From: an uncultured Woeseiaceae bacterium
Lineage (GTDB): Bacteria; Pseudomonadota; Gammaproteobacteria; Steroidobacterales; Woeseiaceae
Direction of reading: 5' to 3'
Assembly (NCBI GenBank): GCA_902512585.1
Contig: CABXJW010000002.1
Location: forward strand, 1 to 59,176
Length of the DNA stretch: 59,176 nucleotides
Part shown: in pieces, positions 1 through 8,644 of the stretch
How positions within the stretch are numbered: position 1 is the stretch's first letter
Layout of the letters: each line of letters begins with the position of its first letter
The notes under the pieces: generated by a model
What the model was told of the DNA's origin: nothing
Database searches by the model: none
What the model saw: the letters and a program-made list of their open reading frames with translations, nothing else
Translations under genes and position numbers: made by a program

Positions 1-1
1 G

Positions 2-925
2 ACAGTCAAAAGCCTCATAATCAATGAAAAGGTTATCAACTATATTGATGATGGTAAAAAAACCAATACTCCTGTTGTTTTTATAAGTGGTGTTGGAACT
101 TCAGTGAGAGCTAGTAGATTACTAGATTTCCTCAGATCTTTTAGAGAGGAATTAGGTTTACGACTAATTTCTATCGAGAGAAATGGTTTTGGTCAAACTC
201 TCTTTAATCCATTAAATGATATGGCAACATACTCGCAAGATATCCTTGATATTCTTGATCATTTAGATATTGATTCTTTCTCTTTATTTGGAATATCTGG
301 AGGGGGTCCATATGCTGCAAAATTGGCAAGTATAGCCCCTGAAAGGATTGAATCAATTCATATGGCAGCAACTTTACCGGTTCTTGGTACAAGAGAACGC
401 TGTAATGATGGGCAAATCTACAATATCTACAAAGATATATTTAAATATCCTATGAAATATTTTTCATTTCCCAATGATAGCCCTATACATATGATCGATG
501 GATTCCAAGATACTGCATATGATGATGCATCAAGAACATTCTATATAAACGGACAAATGGCTGACGTTTCACCTCTAGATCATGAATTAACCTTGTATTG
601 TGACGAAGGTGTTATTGATACTAACAGTATTAAAGCGCCCTTATATATCTATGCGGGCTTGTCAGATCCTTTATTATCAAATAATGATATTAATGACTGG
701 AACATTTATTATCCTAATTCTGATGTAATAAAAAGAGTTTATCCAGGAGAAGGTCATGATGTTCAATATCGTCATCTTGATCAAATTCTAATAGATATTA
801 AGTACAAAGGTGATAAAGTTCTAATTTGTAATAATGGTCAAGAGCAATTAATAAGATCATCTGATTTGAAACTTAGTAATAATTATCATTATGGGCTCTG
901 TATATGGAACAAATCATCTAACTGA
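2..925 (+). CDS. Alpha/beta-hydrolase fold protein (5'-partial)
   Basis: The frame is open to the left edge of the window, so the N-terminus is missing; the GTG at 104 is internal, because the preceding codons encode a beta-strand and a GVG turn typical of the fold before the oxyanion hole. The nucleophile elbow GISGGG is followed by PYAAKLA, an Asp lies in YAGLSDPLL and a His in GEGHDV, giving a Ser-Asp-His triad in the expected order. It would hydrolyse an ester or similar bond; the substrate cannot be read from the sequence. It has no visible signal peptide in the part present. It lies on the strand opposite to most of the following catabolic genes, so it is probably a separate transcript. 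Confidence 0.8.
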   Translation, partial: TVKSLIINEKVINYIDDGKKTNTPVVFISGVGTSVRASRLLDFLRSFREELGLRLISIERNGFGQTLFNPLNDMATYSQDILDILDHLDIDSFSLFGISGGGPYAAKLASIAPERIESIHMAATLPVLGTRERCNDGQIYNIYKDIFKYPMKYFSFPNDSPIHMIDGFQDTAYDDASRTFYINGQMADVSPLDHELTLYCDEGVIDTNSIKAPLYIYAGLSDPLLSNNDINDWNIYYPNSDVIKRVYPGEGHDVQYRHLDQILIDIKYKGDKVLICNNGQEQLIRSSDLKLSNNYHYGLCIWNKSSN

Positions 926-1045
926 CCTGATTCTTCATTAAATCTCAGGTAATTAATCATAAACTATAATGGTTACTATGCTTTAATACTAAAATATATA
1001 TGCGTATAATGTATATTATGTTAAATAGGATAAATATGTAATAGT

Positions 1046-1660
1046 ATGTTTGATGAAATAAGAATAGCAATAATTGTTTATCTCACTGCTTTAATGCCGA
1101 TGTATCTTCTTTTTTTTAAGTTTAAACATCATTCTAAATATGAATGGTTATACTCTATTTATATATTCAGTTTCTTTATATGTGTCATTGGCTGGGAGAT
1201 TTGGTTTACTTATGGATTATATGATGGCTTTAATGTTGAAGAAAGGCGCTCCCCCTTTCTTAATGCTGTCTTACCAATGAATATAAATTGGTTACTTAAC
1301 TCGTTAGCAGATGCTGGCACAATATGCCTTGGTGGAATATTATTATTAATAATAATTAGCCGTTATAACGAAAAGATATTTATGGAATGGAATTGGATCT
1401 ATTTTTGTATTTTGATGGTATTTACATTGAGCCAAAACATATTTGTAGAAATGTTCCTCTATTTTGATCAAATATCAATTGGGAAACCTATGTCCTGGGC
1501 ACCCTTTTCACCATTTGGCAACACATTAAACCCTGAATTGCTATTTATTAATGGCAGATCGATTATGCTACAAACCCAATTACCATGGTTAATAATGACC
1601 CCAATACTTTATGCCTATGCAATCATTTCATATAAACGCATATATAGAGGTAATGACTAA
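1046..1660 (+). CDS. Five-helix membrane protein of unknown function
   Basis: This 204-residue protein has about five hydrophobic segments: residues around 8-25, 36-54, 88-107, 117-140 and 177-196. It is rich in Trp, Tyr and Phe. I do not recognise a family and no catalytic motif stands out. The start at 1046 has only a weak upstream purine stretch. It is followed by a convergent flavin hydroxylase gene whose stop lies 18 bases away, with no clear terminator between them. It is an inner-membrane protein by composition; its function is unknown. Confidence 0.7.
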   Translation: MFDEIRIAIIVYLTALMPMYLLFFKFKHHSKYEWLYSIYIFSFFICVIGWEIWFTYGLYDGFNVEERRSPFLNAVLPMNINWLLNSLADAGTICLGGILLLIIISRYNEKIFMEWNWIYFCILMVFTLSQNIFVEMFLYFDQISIGKPMSWAPFSPFGNTLNPELLFINGRSIMLQTQLPWLIMTPILYAYAIISYKRIYRGND

Positions 1661-1678
1661 TTTCATGCTTACGATCAA

Positions 1679-3619
1679 TTAATTCTTATTTTTAGATATC
1701 ATAAATTGATCGAAAAATAATGTGATTTCTTGATGCTTATTTAATGGAAGGATTTTTGCGACATGCTGATCTGGTCTAATTATCACTACACACCCAGAGT
1801 CGCGATTTATTTCCCTCAACTCAAATATATCGTTACCAGGAATAGCATTAAATACTTTTTCATAATCGCGTAATCCATACTTACCTTTTGCTGGCCATAA
1901 AAAGTCTTGAAGATGCTCGATAGATAGATTTTCTTTCTGCTGAAAGACTGCATAAACATCAATTACGGCATCAATATCTTCATCATCAGGCGTGTATTTT
2001 ATAACTGGAGATTGCCGAGATTTAGATAAAAATTCAACAAGTCTATATGAATCAGTTGATGATTTTTTAGGGTGATTTTTTCCGCCAAAAATAAAGATAC
2101 GCCATCGCCCATCAGCCTTATTAAGATGGCCAATATGTTGAATTCTTCCATCAGCCGTACGACAGACTTCAGCTGAATGAAAGCGCTGCCCTACAATAAA
2201 TCCCTTGGCTAAATTCTGATAATCATTATTTCCTATGATAAATGAAGGTTCATACTTTATATTAGTTCCAGCTATGAAACCGGTTTGTTTAGTAAAATAT
2301 TTCTTAATGCTATGCGTTCCATCGATAGATTGATTTCTTTCATTCTTATTGAATAATTTACCGGCAACTATTTTAGTAAAATCTTTGTCCAACGAGATAA
2401 GATCTTGTGCCACTTTGCGCCGCTCTTCAGTATATGTTCGAAGTAACTTTGGGTGACTGCGACCAATTAATACAGAGGCTAATTTCCACCCTAAATTAAA
2501 CGCATCATGAATTGATATATTCATTCCTTGACCAGCTTTTGGGCTATGCGTATGACATGCGTCACCCGCAATGAAAGCTCGAGGATAATTCTCATTCATA
2601 TTTATTGATGCATTATCAAAAGAATCGGCCACTCTCTGACCAATCTCATAGACAGACCACCAAGGTACTTCCTTGACTGTTATCTTATATGGATGAAAAA
2701 TTCTTTGTGCAGCTGCGATAAGCTCGTTCAGTTCGATATTTAAGCTCTTTACTCTCTGATTTAATCTCAATTGATCTAACTCAATATATAAACGAACTAA
2801 ATATCCTCCTTCACGAGGAATAATTAACATTGATCCTTCATCTGCGGACTTAATAAATGATTTAATACGAATATCAGGGAAGTCTGTGACGACCAGAGCA
2901 TCCATCACGCCCCAAGTTTTATTTGATGAATCTCCTTGTAACGGTATTTCTAAGCATTTTCTTACAGTGCTTCTAGCTCCGTCACAACCAACAATATATT
3001 TTGATTTAATTGATTCAATCTTGCCTTTATTAGTGCCTTCAACTTTTTCAATAACTGTCTTAATAGGAAATACATTGACTTTATTCTTAATATTTCTATC
3101 AAAATCAACACTTTGAAGTCGACTGTTATAAATAGGCTTTAACTGAGTAACTGAATTGAGCATTCCATCTAGCAACAGATCATGGATGCGAGCTTGATTT
3201 AAAACCACGTGTGGAAATTCAGAAAGCCCTACTCTTGGATCTGCTGTTTTTTCACTACGAGTTATATTGTGAGTAGCTTTTTTATCTGGATCCCAAAAAG
3301 ATATTTGATTGAGCCAGTATGATTCCTTTAATATTAGCTCACTGGTATTATATGCCTCCATAATCTCCAATGTGCGACATGAAACACCATCTGCTTGGCC
3401 AAAGAGCATTGGACCCTGTTTTGAATCAATAATACAGGTTTTAATTTCTGGAAAAACCGCAAGCTGTCTTGCTAGTGTAAGTCCCGCTGGCCCACAACCT
3501 ATTATTAGAACATCTACCTCACTAGGGATGACATCAGCACTTGGTTCTGGAACCTGATCTCTATTTTCTTCTGATATTTGGAGATCTCCAGGAACGAAGC
3601 CATTTAAATGGTACTGCAT
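1679..3619 (-). CDS. FAD-dependent aromatic monooxygenase (phenol 2-monooxygenase / 3-hydroxybenzoate 4-monooxygenase type)
   Basis: The 646-residue protein carries the dinucleotide fold GCGPAG at residues 41-46, the DG motif GCDGARSTVR at about 211-220, and the GD motif AGDACHTHSPKAGQG at about 351-365, the three signatures of group A flavin hydroxylases. The length and a C-terminal region of about 170 residues fit the phenol-hydroxylase branch, which ends in a thioredoxin-like dimerisation domain, rather than the short PHBH enzymes. The family uses NAD(P)H and O2 to hydroxylate phenolic rings. It starts 22 bases downstream of the metallopeptidase-like lipoprotein gene and may be co-transcribed with it. 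The exact substrate is not determinable. Confidence 0.88.
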   Translation of the reverse strand: MQYHLNGFVPGDLQISEENRDQVPEPSADVIPSEVDVLIIGCGPAGLTLARQLAVFPEIKTCIIDSKQGPMLFGQADGVSCRTLEIMEAYNTSELILKESYWLNQISFWDPDKKATHNITRSEKTADPRVGLSEFPHVVLNQARIHDLLLDGMLNSVTQLKPIYNSRLQSVDFDRNIKNKVNVFPIKTVIEKVEGTNKGKIESIKSKYIVGCDGARSTVRKCLEIPLQGDSSNKTWGVMDALVVTDFPDIRIKSFIKSADEGSMLIIPREGGYLVRLYIELDQLRLNQRVKSLNIELNELIAAAQRIFHPYKITVKEVPWWSVYEIGQRVADSFDNASINMNENYPRAFIAGDACHTHSPKAGQGMNISIHDAFNLGWKLASVLIGRSHPKLLRTYTEERRKVAQDLISLDKDFTKIVAGKLFNKNERNQSIDGTHSIKKYFTKQTGFIAGTNIKYEPSFIIGNNDYQNLAKGFIVGQRFHSAEVCRTADGRIQHIGHLNKADGRWRIFIFGGKNHPKKSSTDSYRLVEFLSKSRQSPVIKYTPDDEDIDAVIDVYAVFQQKENLSIEHLQDFLWPAKGKYGLRDYEKVFNAIPGNDIFELREINRDSGCVVIIRPDQHVAKILPLNKHQEITLFFDQFMISKNKN

Positions 3620-3641
3620 AGTAGCAAATTTGATACCTATA

Positions 3642-5513
3642 TTATTGAATGATTTTTATTTTACCACCCATTCCGCTGTGAACCGAGCAATAATAATATA
3701 AAGTAACTGGTGTGGTTGAAGTAACGCTTAACGTTGTTTCAGTTGAGCTTACTTTTGTTACGCCATCAGTGTAATTACTAACACTTGAGTAAATACCACC
3801 CGAATGAGTTCCATCTGAAGTTGTTGAAAATACAAGTGGATGTCCTGATGGATTATTAAAGGTGTAGGTTTTACCTGATTTAAGTACCAATGATTTCTGC
3901 TGAACAACATCTATAAAATACTTATTAACACCACCATTATCGATGACTTTTGGCGCAGCAATAATGGTTATATTTTTAGGTGTATTTTCAGTAGTAGGTA
4001 TGAGGTCCGCATGAATCATCTGATTTTTAGTTTTTAAGGTAGCTTTTAAATCAGCTTTTGAGCCAGATCTCATCCAATTATTGAAATCATTATAAAAAGT
4101 TGTGATCTCATAAGGTGACCCATCTTTTTTGAATGTATTTTTGAATGCATCGCTCCACCCATAACCAGCTCTTAGAGCCTCAGCTTCTGCCCAATTAGCG
4201 TAATAATCAATCATAATTTTTTGATAATTAGCATCATCCTGATTCCACAAATACATCAGTGCTGCAAAACCGACAGAATATTGACCACCAGGGTTTTGAC
4301 CATTATTGTCACCCATATTAAAATCCTCAAGTGACAACGAAGCGTCCGCCGCAAAGAAATTAAATGCTTCATCAAAATGATCTTCTGCCATCTTAACAGC
4401 GTCATACCCAGAGATAGATGCACTTTCTACGTATTTTGCACCTATAATGATTCCTCCAAACTCTGCACCACCCTCTTCTATCCAGTTAGGCATGTATTTT
4501 GGAGTCGAAGCACTGTCATAAGTACTATCATTCCCTGGCCATGCCTTAGGGATGGCAAATTTACCAGTATCTTCAATTAAAAATTTCAAACCATTTTGAT
4601 GGACATGAAAATACTCATGCGCAATAATTTTTATTGAGCCTGTTGTTTCATCATTACCCCATAAACTATCTTGAAATAATTGCTGGTCACCTCCGTTTGG
4701 TAACTGAGCATACCCAACTCCACCAGCAGCAGATCTGTTAGCAAATGGATCAGAACCAGCTACACATGCATCTGTATCTTCTCTAGCTTGAATTACTGTA
4801 CAAAAATCGGTATTAAACTTAAGTGCTTCTGCATCAGATATTGAAGCCCTATCTTCAGCTAGTATAAAAGCATTTACAGGAACAACCTGACCGAGAGTAT
4901 ACTTACTGTAATCATAAATACCTTGTATGTATGTTTTCCATGGGCTTTCTATGGTTGCAGTCGCCTCATAATAATTCAAGCAGATAGGGAGATTTTCAAA
5001 ATCAATGGATTGCCATGAATAAGAATAATAATTCATTACGCTGTCAGATGATGATGCAGCTGGAGTGGCTGGATAAATTACAGTTAAGCATGCGAGTGTA
5101 TTATCTGCTAAAGAATCTGTTATATTTATGGTTATATTTTTAGCTGCAGATAGAGCTCCATCAGATACATTTAGAGTAACGGCATAAGAATTTTTTGTCT
5201 CATAATCAGGCGCAGCATTAAATGTCATTACACCAGTAGCTGAATTTATTGATAACGCACTTGCATCGGTCCCGCTAAGTGAGAATCTCAAATTACTTGA
5301 GTCCGCATCAGTGGCAGATGCTATTCCCACATTGGTTTGATTCTCAGCAACAGAGTATGTCGAAGCTGAGCTGATGACAGGAGCCACATTTTGCACTACA
5401 GCATATGCATCCATTGCAGTTGCGGCAACACCTCCACCATCACCTCCCCCACCACCACACGCGGATAATGCTACAACAGAAATTGCGGTGCAAAGATTTT
5501 GTTTGTTTCCCAT
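3642..5513 (-). CDS. Lipoprotein with cadherin-like, HExxH metallopeptidase-like and cupredoxin modules
   Basis: A signal peptide ends in the lipobox LSAC (Cys19), followed by a Gly-rich linker, so this is a cell-envelope lipoprotein. Residues about 45-133 form a cadherin-like repeat (SVAENQT, ATDADSS, APDYETKNSY). The middle contains HEYFH at 299-303 and NWIEEGGAEF at about 343-352, the zinc-ligand pattern of gluzincin-type peptidases. The last 110 residues look like a type 1 copper domain, with His558, Cys609, His612 and Met615 in YYCSVHSGMGG. The ribosome site AAGGA lies 8 bases before the ATG. The combined architecture is not one I recognise. The peptidase activity and copper binding are inferred from the motifs. 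Confidence 0.8.
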   Translation of the reverse strand: MGNKQNLCTAISVVALSACGGGGGDGGGVAATAMDAYAVVQNVAPVISSASTYSVAENQTNVGIASATDADSSNLRFSLSGTDASALSINSATGVMTFNAAPDYETKNSYAVTLNVSDGALSAAKNITINITDSLADNTLACLTVIYPATPAASSSDSVMNYYSYSWQSIDFENLPICLNYYEATATIESPWKTYIQGIYDYSKYTLGQVVPVNAFILAEDRASISDAEALKFNTDFCTVIQAREDTDACVAGSDPFANRSAAGGVGYAQLPNGGDQQLFQDSLWGNDETTGSIKIIAHEYFHVHQNGLKFLIEDTGKFAIPKAWPGNDSTYDSASTPKYMPNWIEEGGAEFGGIIIGAKYVESASISGYDAVKMAEDHFDEAFNFFAADASLSLEDFNMGDNNGQNPGGQYSVGFAALMYLWNQDDANYQKIMIDYYANWAEAEALRAGYGWSDAFKNTFKKDGSPYEITTFYNDFNNWMRSGSKADLKATLKTKNQMIHADLIPTTENTPKNITIIAAPKVIDNGGVNKYFIDVVQQKSLVLKSGKTYTFNNPSGHPLVFSTTSDGTHSGGIYSSVSNYTDGVTKVSSTETTLSVTSTTPVTLYYYCSVHSGMGGKIKIIQ

Positions 5514-5618
5514 TTTGATATCCTTAGACAGTTAAACTAAGTTGAAGTTTAATCAAATAAAGTTAGGCTTCAATTAATAATCAGCCTTTGTTACAAAATA
5601 AAACATTAAAGTGTCATT

Positions 5619-6695
5619 TTAATTTAACTCTAGTAATGCAATAAAATCCGAGTCTAAGTTACCTATAAGGAGAAGGTTGTCCCATTGGTTTACACTGGTG
5701 AGTGTTTTGATAAGAGATTCTTTGTGCTGAAAATTGTGTGTTATTTCACCTGATGGATTTATTCCCAAAATAAATGCATGTGTATTTTTTGGCGTAATAA
5801 GTTCTAATGGAAGTCCGCCGATCAACTTGCGTATAAATGGTTTATTGGCAAGCATATCAACAATCGGTTGGCGTATACCTGGTAATGCAACCCAGAAAGT
5901 ATCAACGCCATTAAAGGAGATGTTGTCAGGAAACCCAGGTAGGGTATCTATTAAATAGTCACTCTTACCTGCATTCGGACCCTCGAGCCACAATCTTTTA
6001 ATTTTAGCTCCAGCTGTTTCATTTACTAAAACATATTCTTCGCTTGGTCCTAGAGCTACTCCATTTGCAAAATGTAAATTTGTTAAGTGTACTTTAGTTT
6101 CATTGGTTACGGGTGAGTAGCTTAGCAGCCTTCCCGTAGCTTTATTTTCTAGAATACTGTATGTGCTATTATTATATGTATAAAGCTCGGTCGCATCTGA
6201 AAACCAAATTGTACCATCTCTTGCAATATCAAGGTCATCCACGAATAGCATTTTTTTACCATTAACACTGTCGGTTAAAACGCTGACCTTTTTATTCCGA
6301 TTGATTGATAACAAACCTTTGTCAGCATCTGCCACAATTAAATTACCATAATGATCAAAGTCCATACCCAAGGGTTTGCCATATGTGTTGGCATAAACAT
6401 CATAGTGACCCTCTATATCAAAGCGGATGATGCGACCATCTCGATAGCCAGTGTAAAAATAACCATCAGGACCTCTTGTAATATCTTCACCCCCAACCCC
6501 TACTCCCTTAAGTATTAGATTAATTGGCTTTAACTTCTCATTAATTGAAAACTCTCCCGTAAGACCAGGATTTAAAGATGGTTGCCATATTATCGGCTCA
6601 ATAGGTGATTTAACATATAGAAATACCAATAAAAAAAATAATAAAAAAATTATACTTAAAGTTAATTTAATAAAATTATTAATATATTTGATCAC
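5619..6695 (-). CDS. SMP-30/gluconolactonase / strictosidine-synthase-like beta-propeller protein, membrane-anchored
   Basis: A hydrophobic segment at residues 8-28 would anchor the protein in the membrane with the propeller outside the cytoplasm. The body shows propeller-blade motifs such as GVGGEDITRGPDG, GKPLGMDFDHYGNLIVADA, LDIARDGTIWFSDA and LHFANGVALGP, as in the strictosidine-synthase-like and SMP-30 families, many of which are Ca-dependent lactonases or esterases. The start is a GTG with a good site (GAAGGA, 8-base spacing). It lies upstream of the lipoprotein gene on the same strand, 105 bases apart. A lactonase role would suit the Baeyer-Villiger enzyme nearby, but this is inference. 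Confidence 0.8.
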   Translation of the reverse strand: MIKYINNFIKLTLSIIFLLFFLLVFLYVKSPIEPIIWQPSLNPGLTGEFSINEKLKPINLILKGVGVGGEDITRGPDGYFYTGYRDGRIIRFDIEGHYDVYANTYGKPLGMDFDHYGNLIVADADKGLLSINRNKKVSVLTDSVNGKKMLFVDDLDIARDGTIWFSDATELYTYNNSTYSILENKATGRLLSYSPVTNETKVHLTNLHFANGVALGPSEEYVLVNETAGAKIKRLWLEGPNAGKSDYLIDTLPGFPDNISFNGVDTFWVALPGIRQPIVDMLANKPFIRKLIGGLPLELITPKNTHAFILGINPSGEITHNFQHKESLIKTLTSVNQWDNLLLIGNLDSDFIALLELN

Positions 6696-6790
6696 AAACT
6701 TTTCCTTCTGCCGATTACCAATATTACTTAAATCCTAAATATGTGACTGTGATAAGATATTCTCCTTTTCGAGCTACAAAGAGCAAACTA

Positions 6791-6901
6791 ATGGAAGATA
6801 ATTTAAAGAGAAAAATAATCGGTATACTCTTATTTATTGTAGGTTTTACGATATTTGTTGTACCTTTTTTCTGGTTCATTTTTGTCGCTATTAATCAATA
6901 A
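6791..6901 (+). CDS. Small single-helix membrane protein (36 residues)
   Basis: A 36-codon frame starting with ATG encodes a charged N-terminus (MEDNLKRK) followed by one hydrophobic helix (IIGILLFIVGFTIFVVPFFW) and a short tail. The charge layout fits a cytoplasmic N-terminus. The stop lies just two bases from the stop of the convergent SDR gene, and the gene is divergent from the SMP-30-like gene, so it fills an otherwise empty interval. An AAAGAG stretch lies about 6 bases upstream of the start. Function is unknown. It is shorter than most automated thresholds, and is called on composition and placement only. Confidence 0.5.
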   Translation: MEDNLKRKIIGILLFIVGFTIFVVPFFWFIFVAINQ

Positions 6902-6903
6902 CC

Positions 6904-7734
6904 CTAGAGCTTGGTTAACCTACTTACTCGCTCTTCTAGACCCATTATTTTCTCATAAGTACCTGGAAATAACCGCACTAGTATGTCAGCAAGTTTGGCA
7001 TCCATGCCTATCATTATTCTTCTCTTATTCTTCTGAACTCCTTTGATAATCTCTTTAGCTGCTTTTTCAGCCGAAGTGTAAGTTAATCTATCAAACTCAT
7101 TAAGCAACTTGGTCCGTGAAGCCTCGCTTGTGTTACTCCCAACTCTAGCATTATTTGCTATTTCTGTTTTTACACCACCTGGATGGACACTACAAACATT
7201 AACTGATGACTCACATAGCTCCATCTTAAGAGCTTCAGTAAAACCTTTGAGTGCAAATTTTGAAGAATTATAGGCAGCTTGGCCAGGTATAGCCATAATG
7301 CCAAAAATGCTGGATAAATTGATGATGCAGGCATTCTCCGACCTTAATAAGCTTGGTAAGAAAACTTTGACACCATTAACTGCACCCCAGAAATTTATAT
7401 TCATAAGCCAATGAAAGTCATCTAAATTACCATCAATAAATCGATCCATTAACGTCACACCAGCATTATTAATCAAGATGTCAATATCGCCATGATTACG
7501 ATACACAGATGTCGCGAAGTCATGCATTGCTTGATAACTTGCAACATCTAATTCATAGCAAGCTGAATCGATTTGCATTTCTCTGAGAATGCTCCGAGTC
7601 TCTGATAAATTGGAGGTGTCATTATCAGCTAAAATCAAAAAAGCATTTAAGCTGGCAAACTCAATAGCAAGCGCCCTACCAATACCAGACCCTGCACCTG
7701 TAATTACAATTTTCTTATCAGTGAATTTTTTCAT
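6904..7734 (-). CDS. Short-chain dehydrogenase/reductase
   Basis: The protein has the classical SDR cofactor motif VITGAGSGIG near the N-terminus, NNAG in the middle (ILINNAGVTL), and the catalytic YNSSK with an upstream Ser (NLSSIFG). It would oxidise or reduce an alcohol/ketone pair with NAD(P). I prefer the ATG at 7734, just before KKFTDKK, over a GTG at 7755 because the shorter form begins as typical SDRs do; both overlap the end of the upstream hydrolase gene (17 or 38 bases), suggesting translational coupling. It is the last gene of a reverse-strand set: Baeyer-Villiger monooxygenase, hydrolase, SDR. The substrate is unknown. Confidence 0.88.
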   Translation of the reverse strand: MKKFTDKKIVITGAGSGIGRALAIEFASLNAFLILADNDTSNLSETRSILREMQIDSACYELDVASYQAMHDFATSVYRNHGDIDILINNAGVTLMDRFIDGNLDDFHWLMNINFWGAVNGVKVFLPSLLRSENACIINLSSIFGIMAIPGQAAYNSSKFALKGFTEALKMELCESSVNVCSVHPGGVKTEIANNARVGSNTSEASRTKLLNEFDRLTYTSAEKAAKEIIKGVQKNKRRIMIGMDAKLADILVRLFPGTYEKIMGLEERVSRLTKL

Positions 7735-8620
7735 CTTGAACTTTATTTTCTGCACTATGTAAGTGATCAGCTATTCTATTAGTAAATTCGGTCAATAATT
7801 CATAAGGAAAATCATGACCCATACCGGGTATTAGCCATAACTTAGCATTTGGAATGCATTCTGCCGTATCTATACCACATTCAACTGGGACTAATTTATC
7901 TTTATCTCCATGGATAACTAGCGTTGGCAAATTCAATTTTGTTAAATCAGCACATCTATTTGATGATGAAAGTATGGCTAAAATTTGCCTAATAGACCCT
8001 CCGGGTGTCATTCCTCGACTCATAATACGATCAACAAATTCATCTAACTCACTACTAGATCTAGGATACACTGGACTACCGATAAGTCTCCATAGTTGGT
8101 GATAAAATGACACAGGACTGTTGATATTTTTATTTTTGGTTCCCGATAAAATGAATTTTGCCACGTCCCAGTGAGGCCCAGGCATTTTTGGATTTCCAGA
8201 AGTAGACATAATAGAAGTTAAGCTTTTTATTTTACTGGGATGATGAATCGCCATTAATTGAGCAATCATACCACCCATTGATACCCCAATTATGTGTGCA
8301 TTATCTACATTAATTGATTCTAATAAATTATTGATATCATTCATCATATCTTTAAGGCTATAGCAGGAATTAACTGGAAAACCGCATTTGTATTTGAGTG
8401 CTTCTAGTATGATATTCGGGGGCTTTATATCAATAATATCAGACTGACCAATATCGCGATTATCAATCAAAAGCAAACATAAGCTCTTTTTAACTAAATT
8501 CTTTACTAATTTTGGTGGAGTGGCAGTAAGTGGCATGCCTAGCCCTTGCACTATAATAACGACAGGATCGGATGGATTCCCATACAATTTATAAGCTAAC
8601 TTTATTTTAGGCACATTCAT
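7718..8620 (-). CDS. Alpha/beta-fold hydrolase (esterase/lactonase type)
   Basis: The 300-residue protein contains IVQGLGM at the oxyanion hole, the nucleophile elbow GVSMGG, an acid residue in LVIHGDKDKLVP and the catalytic His in IPGMGHDFP. It resembles the soluble esterases that open esters or lactones in degradation pathways. It lies 24 bases after the Baeyer-Villiger monooxygenase gene and overlaps the SDR gene, so the three are probably one operon. This placement suggests that it hydrolyses the ester or lactone formed by the monooxygenase, which is an inference from context. Confidence 0.85.
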   Translation of the reverse strand: MNVPKIKLAYKLYGNPSDPVVIIVQGLGMPLTATPPKLVKNLVKKSLCLLLIDNRDIGQSDIIDIKPPNIILEALKYKCGFPVNSCYSLKDMMNDINNLLESINVDNAHIIGVSMGGMIAQLMAIHHPSKIKSLTSIMSTSGNPKMPGPHWDVAKFILSGTKNKNINSPVSFYHQLWRLIGSPVYPRSSSELDEFVDRIMSRGMTPGGSIRQILAILSSSNRCADLTKLNLPTLVIHGDKDKLVPVECGIDTAECIPNAKLWLIPGMGHDFPYELLTEFTNRIADHLHSAENKVQDEKIH

Positions 8621-8644
8621 AGTAATCAGAACTTAATAATTCGC

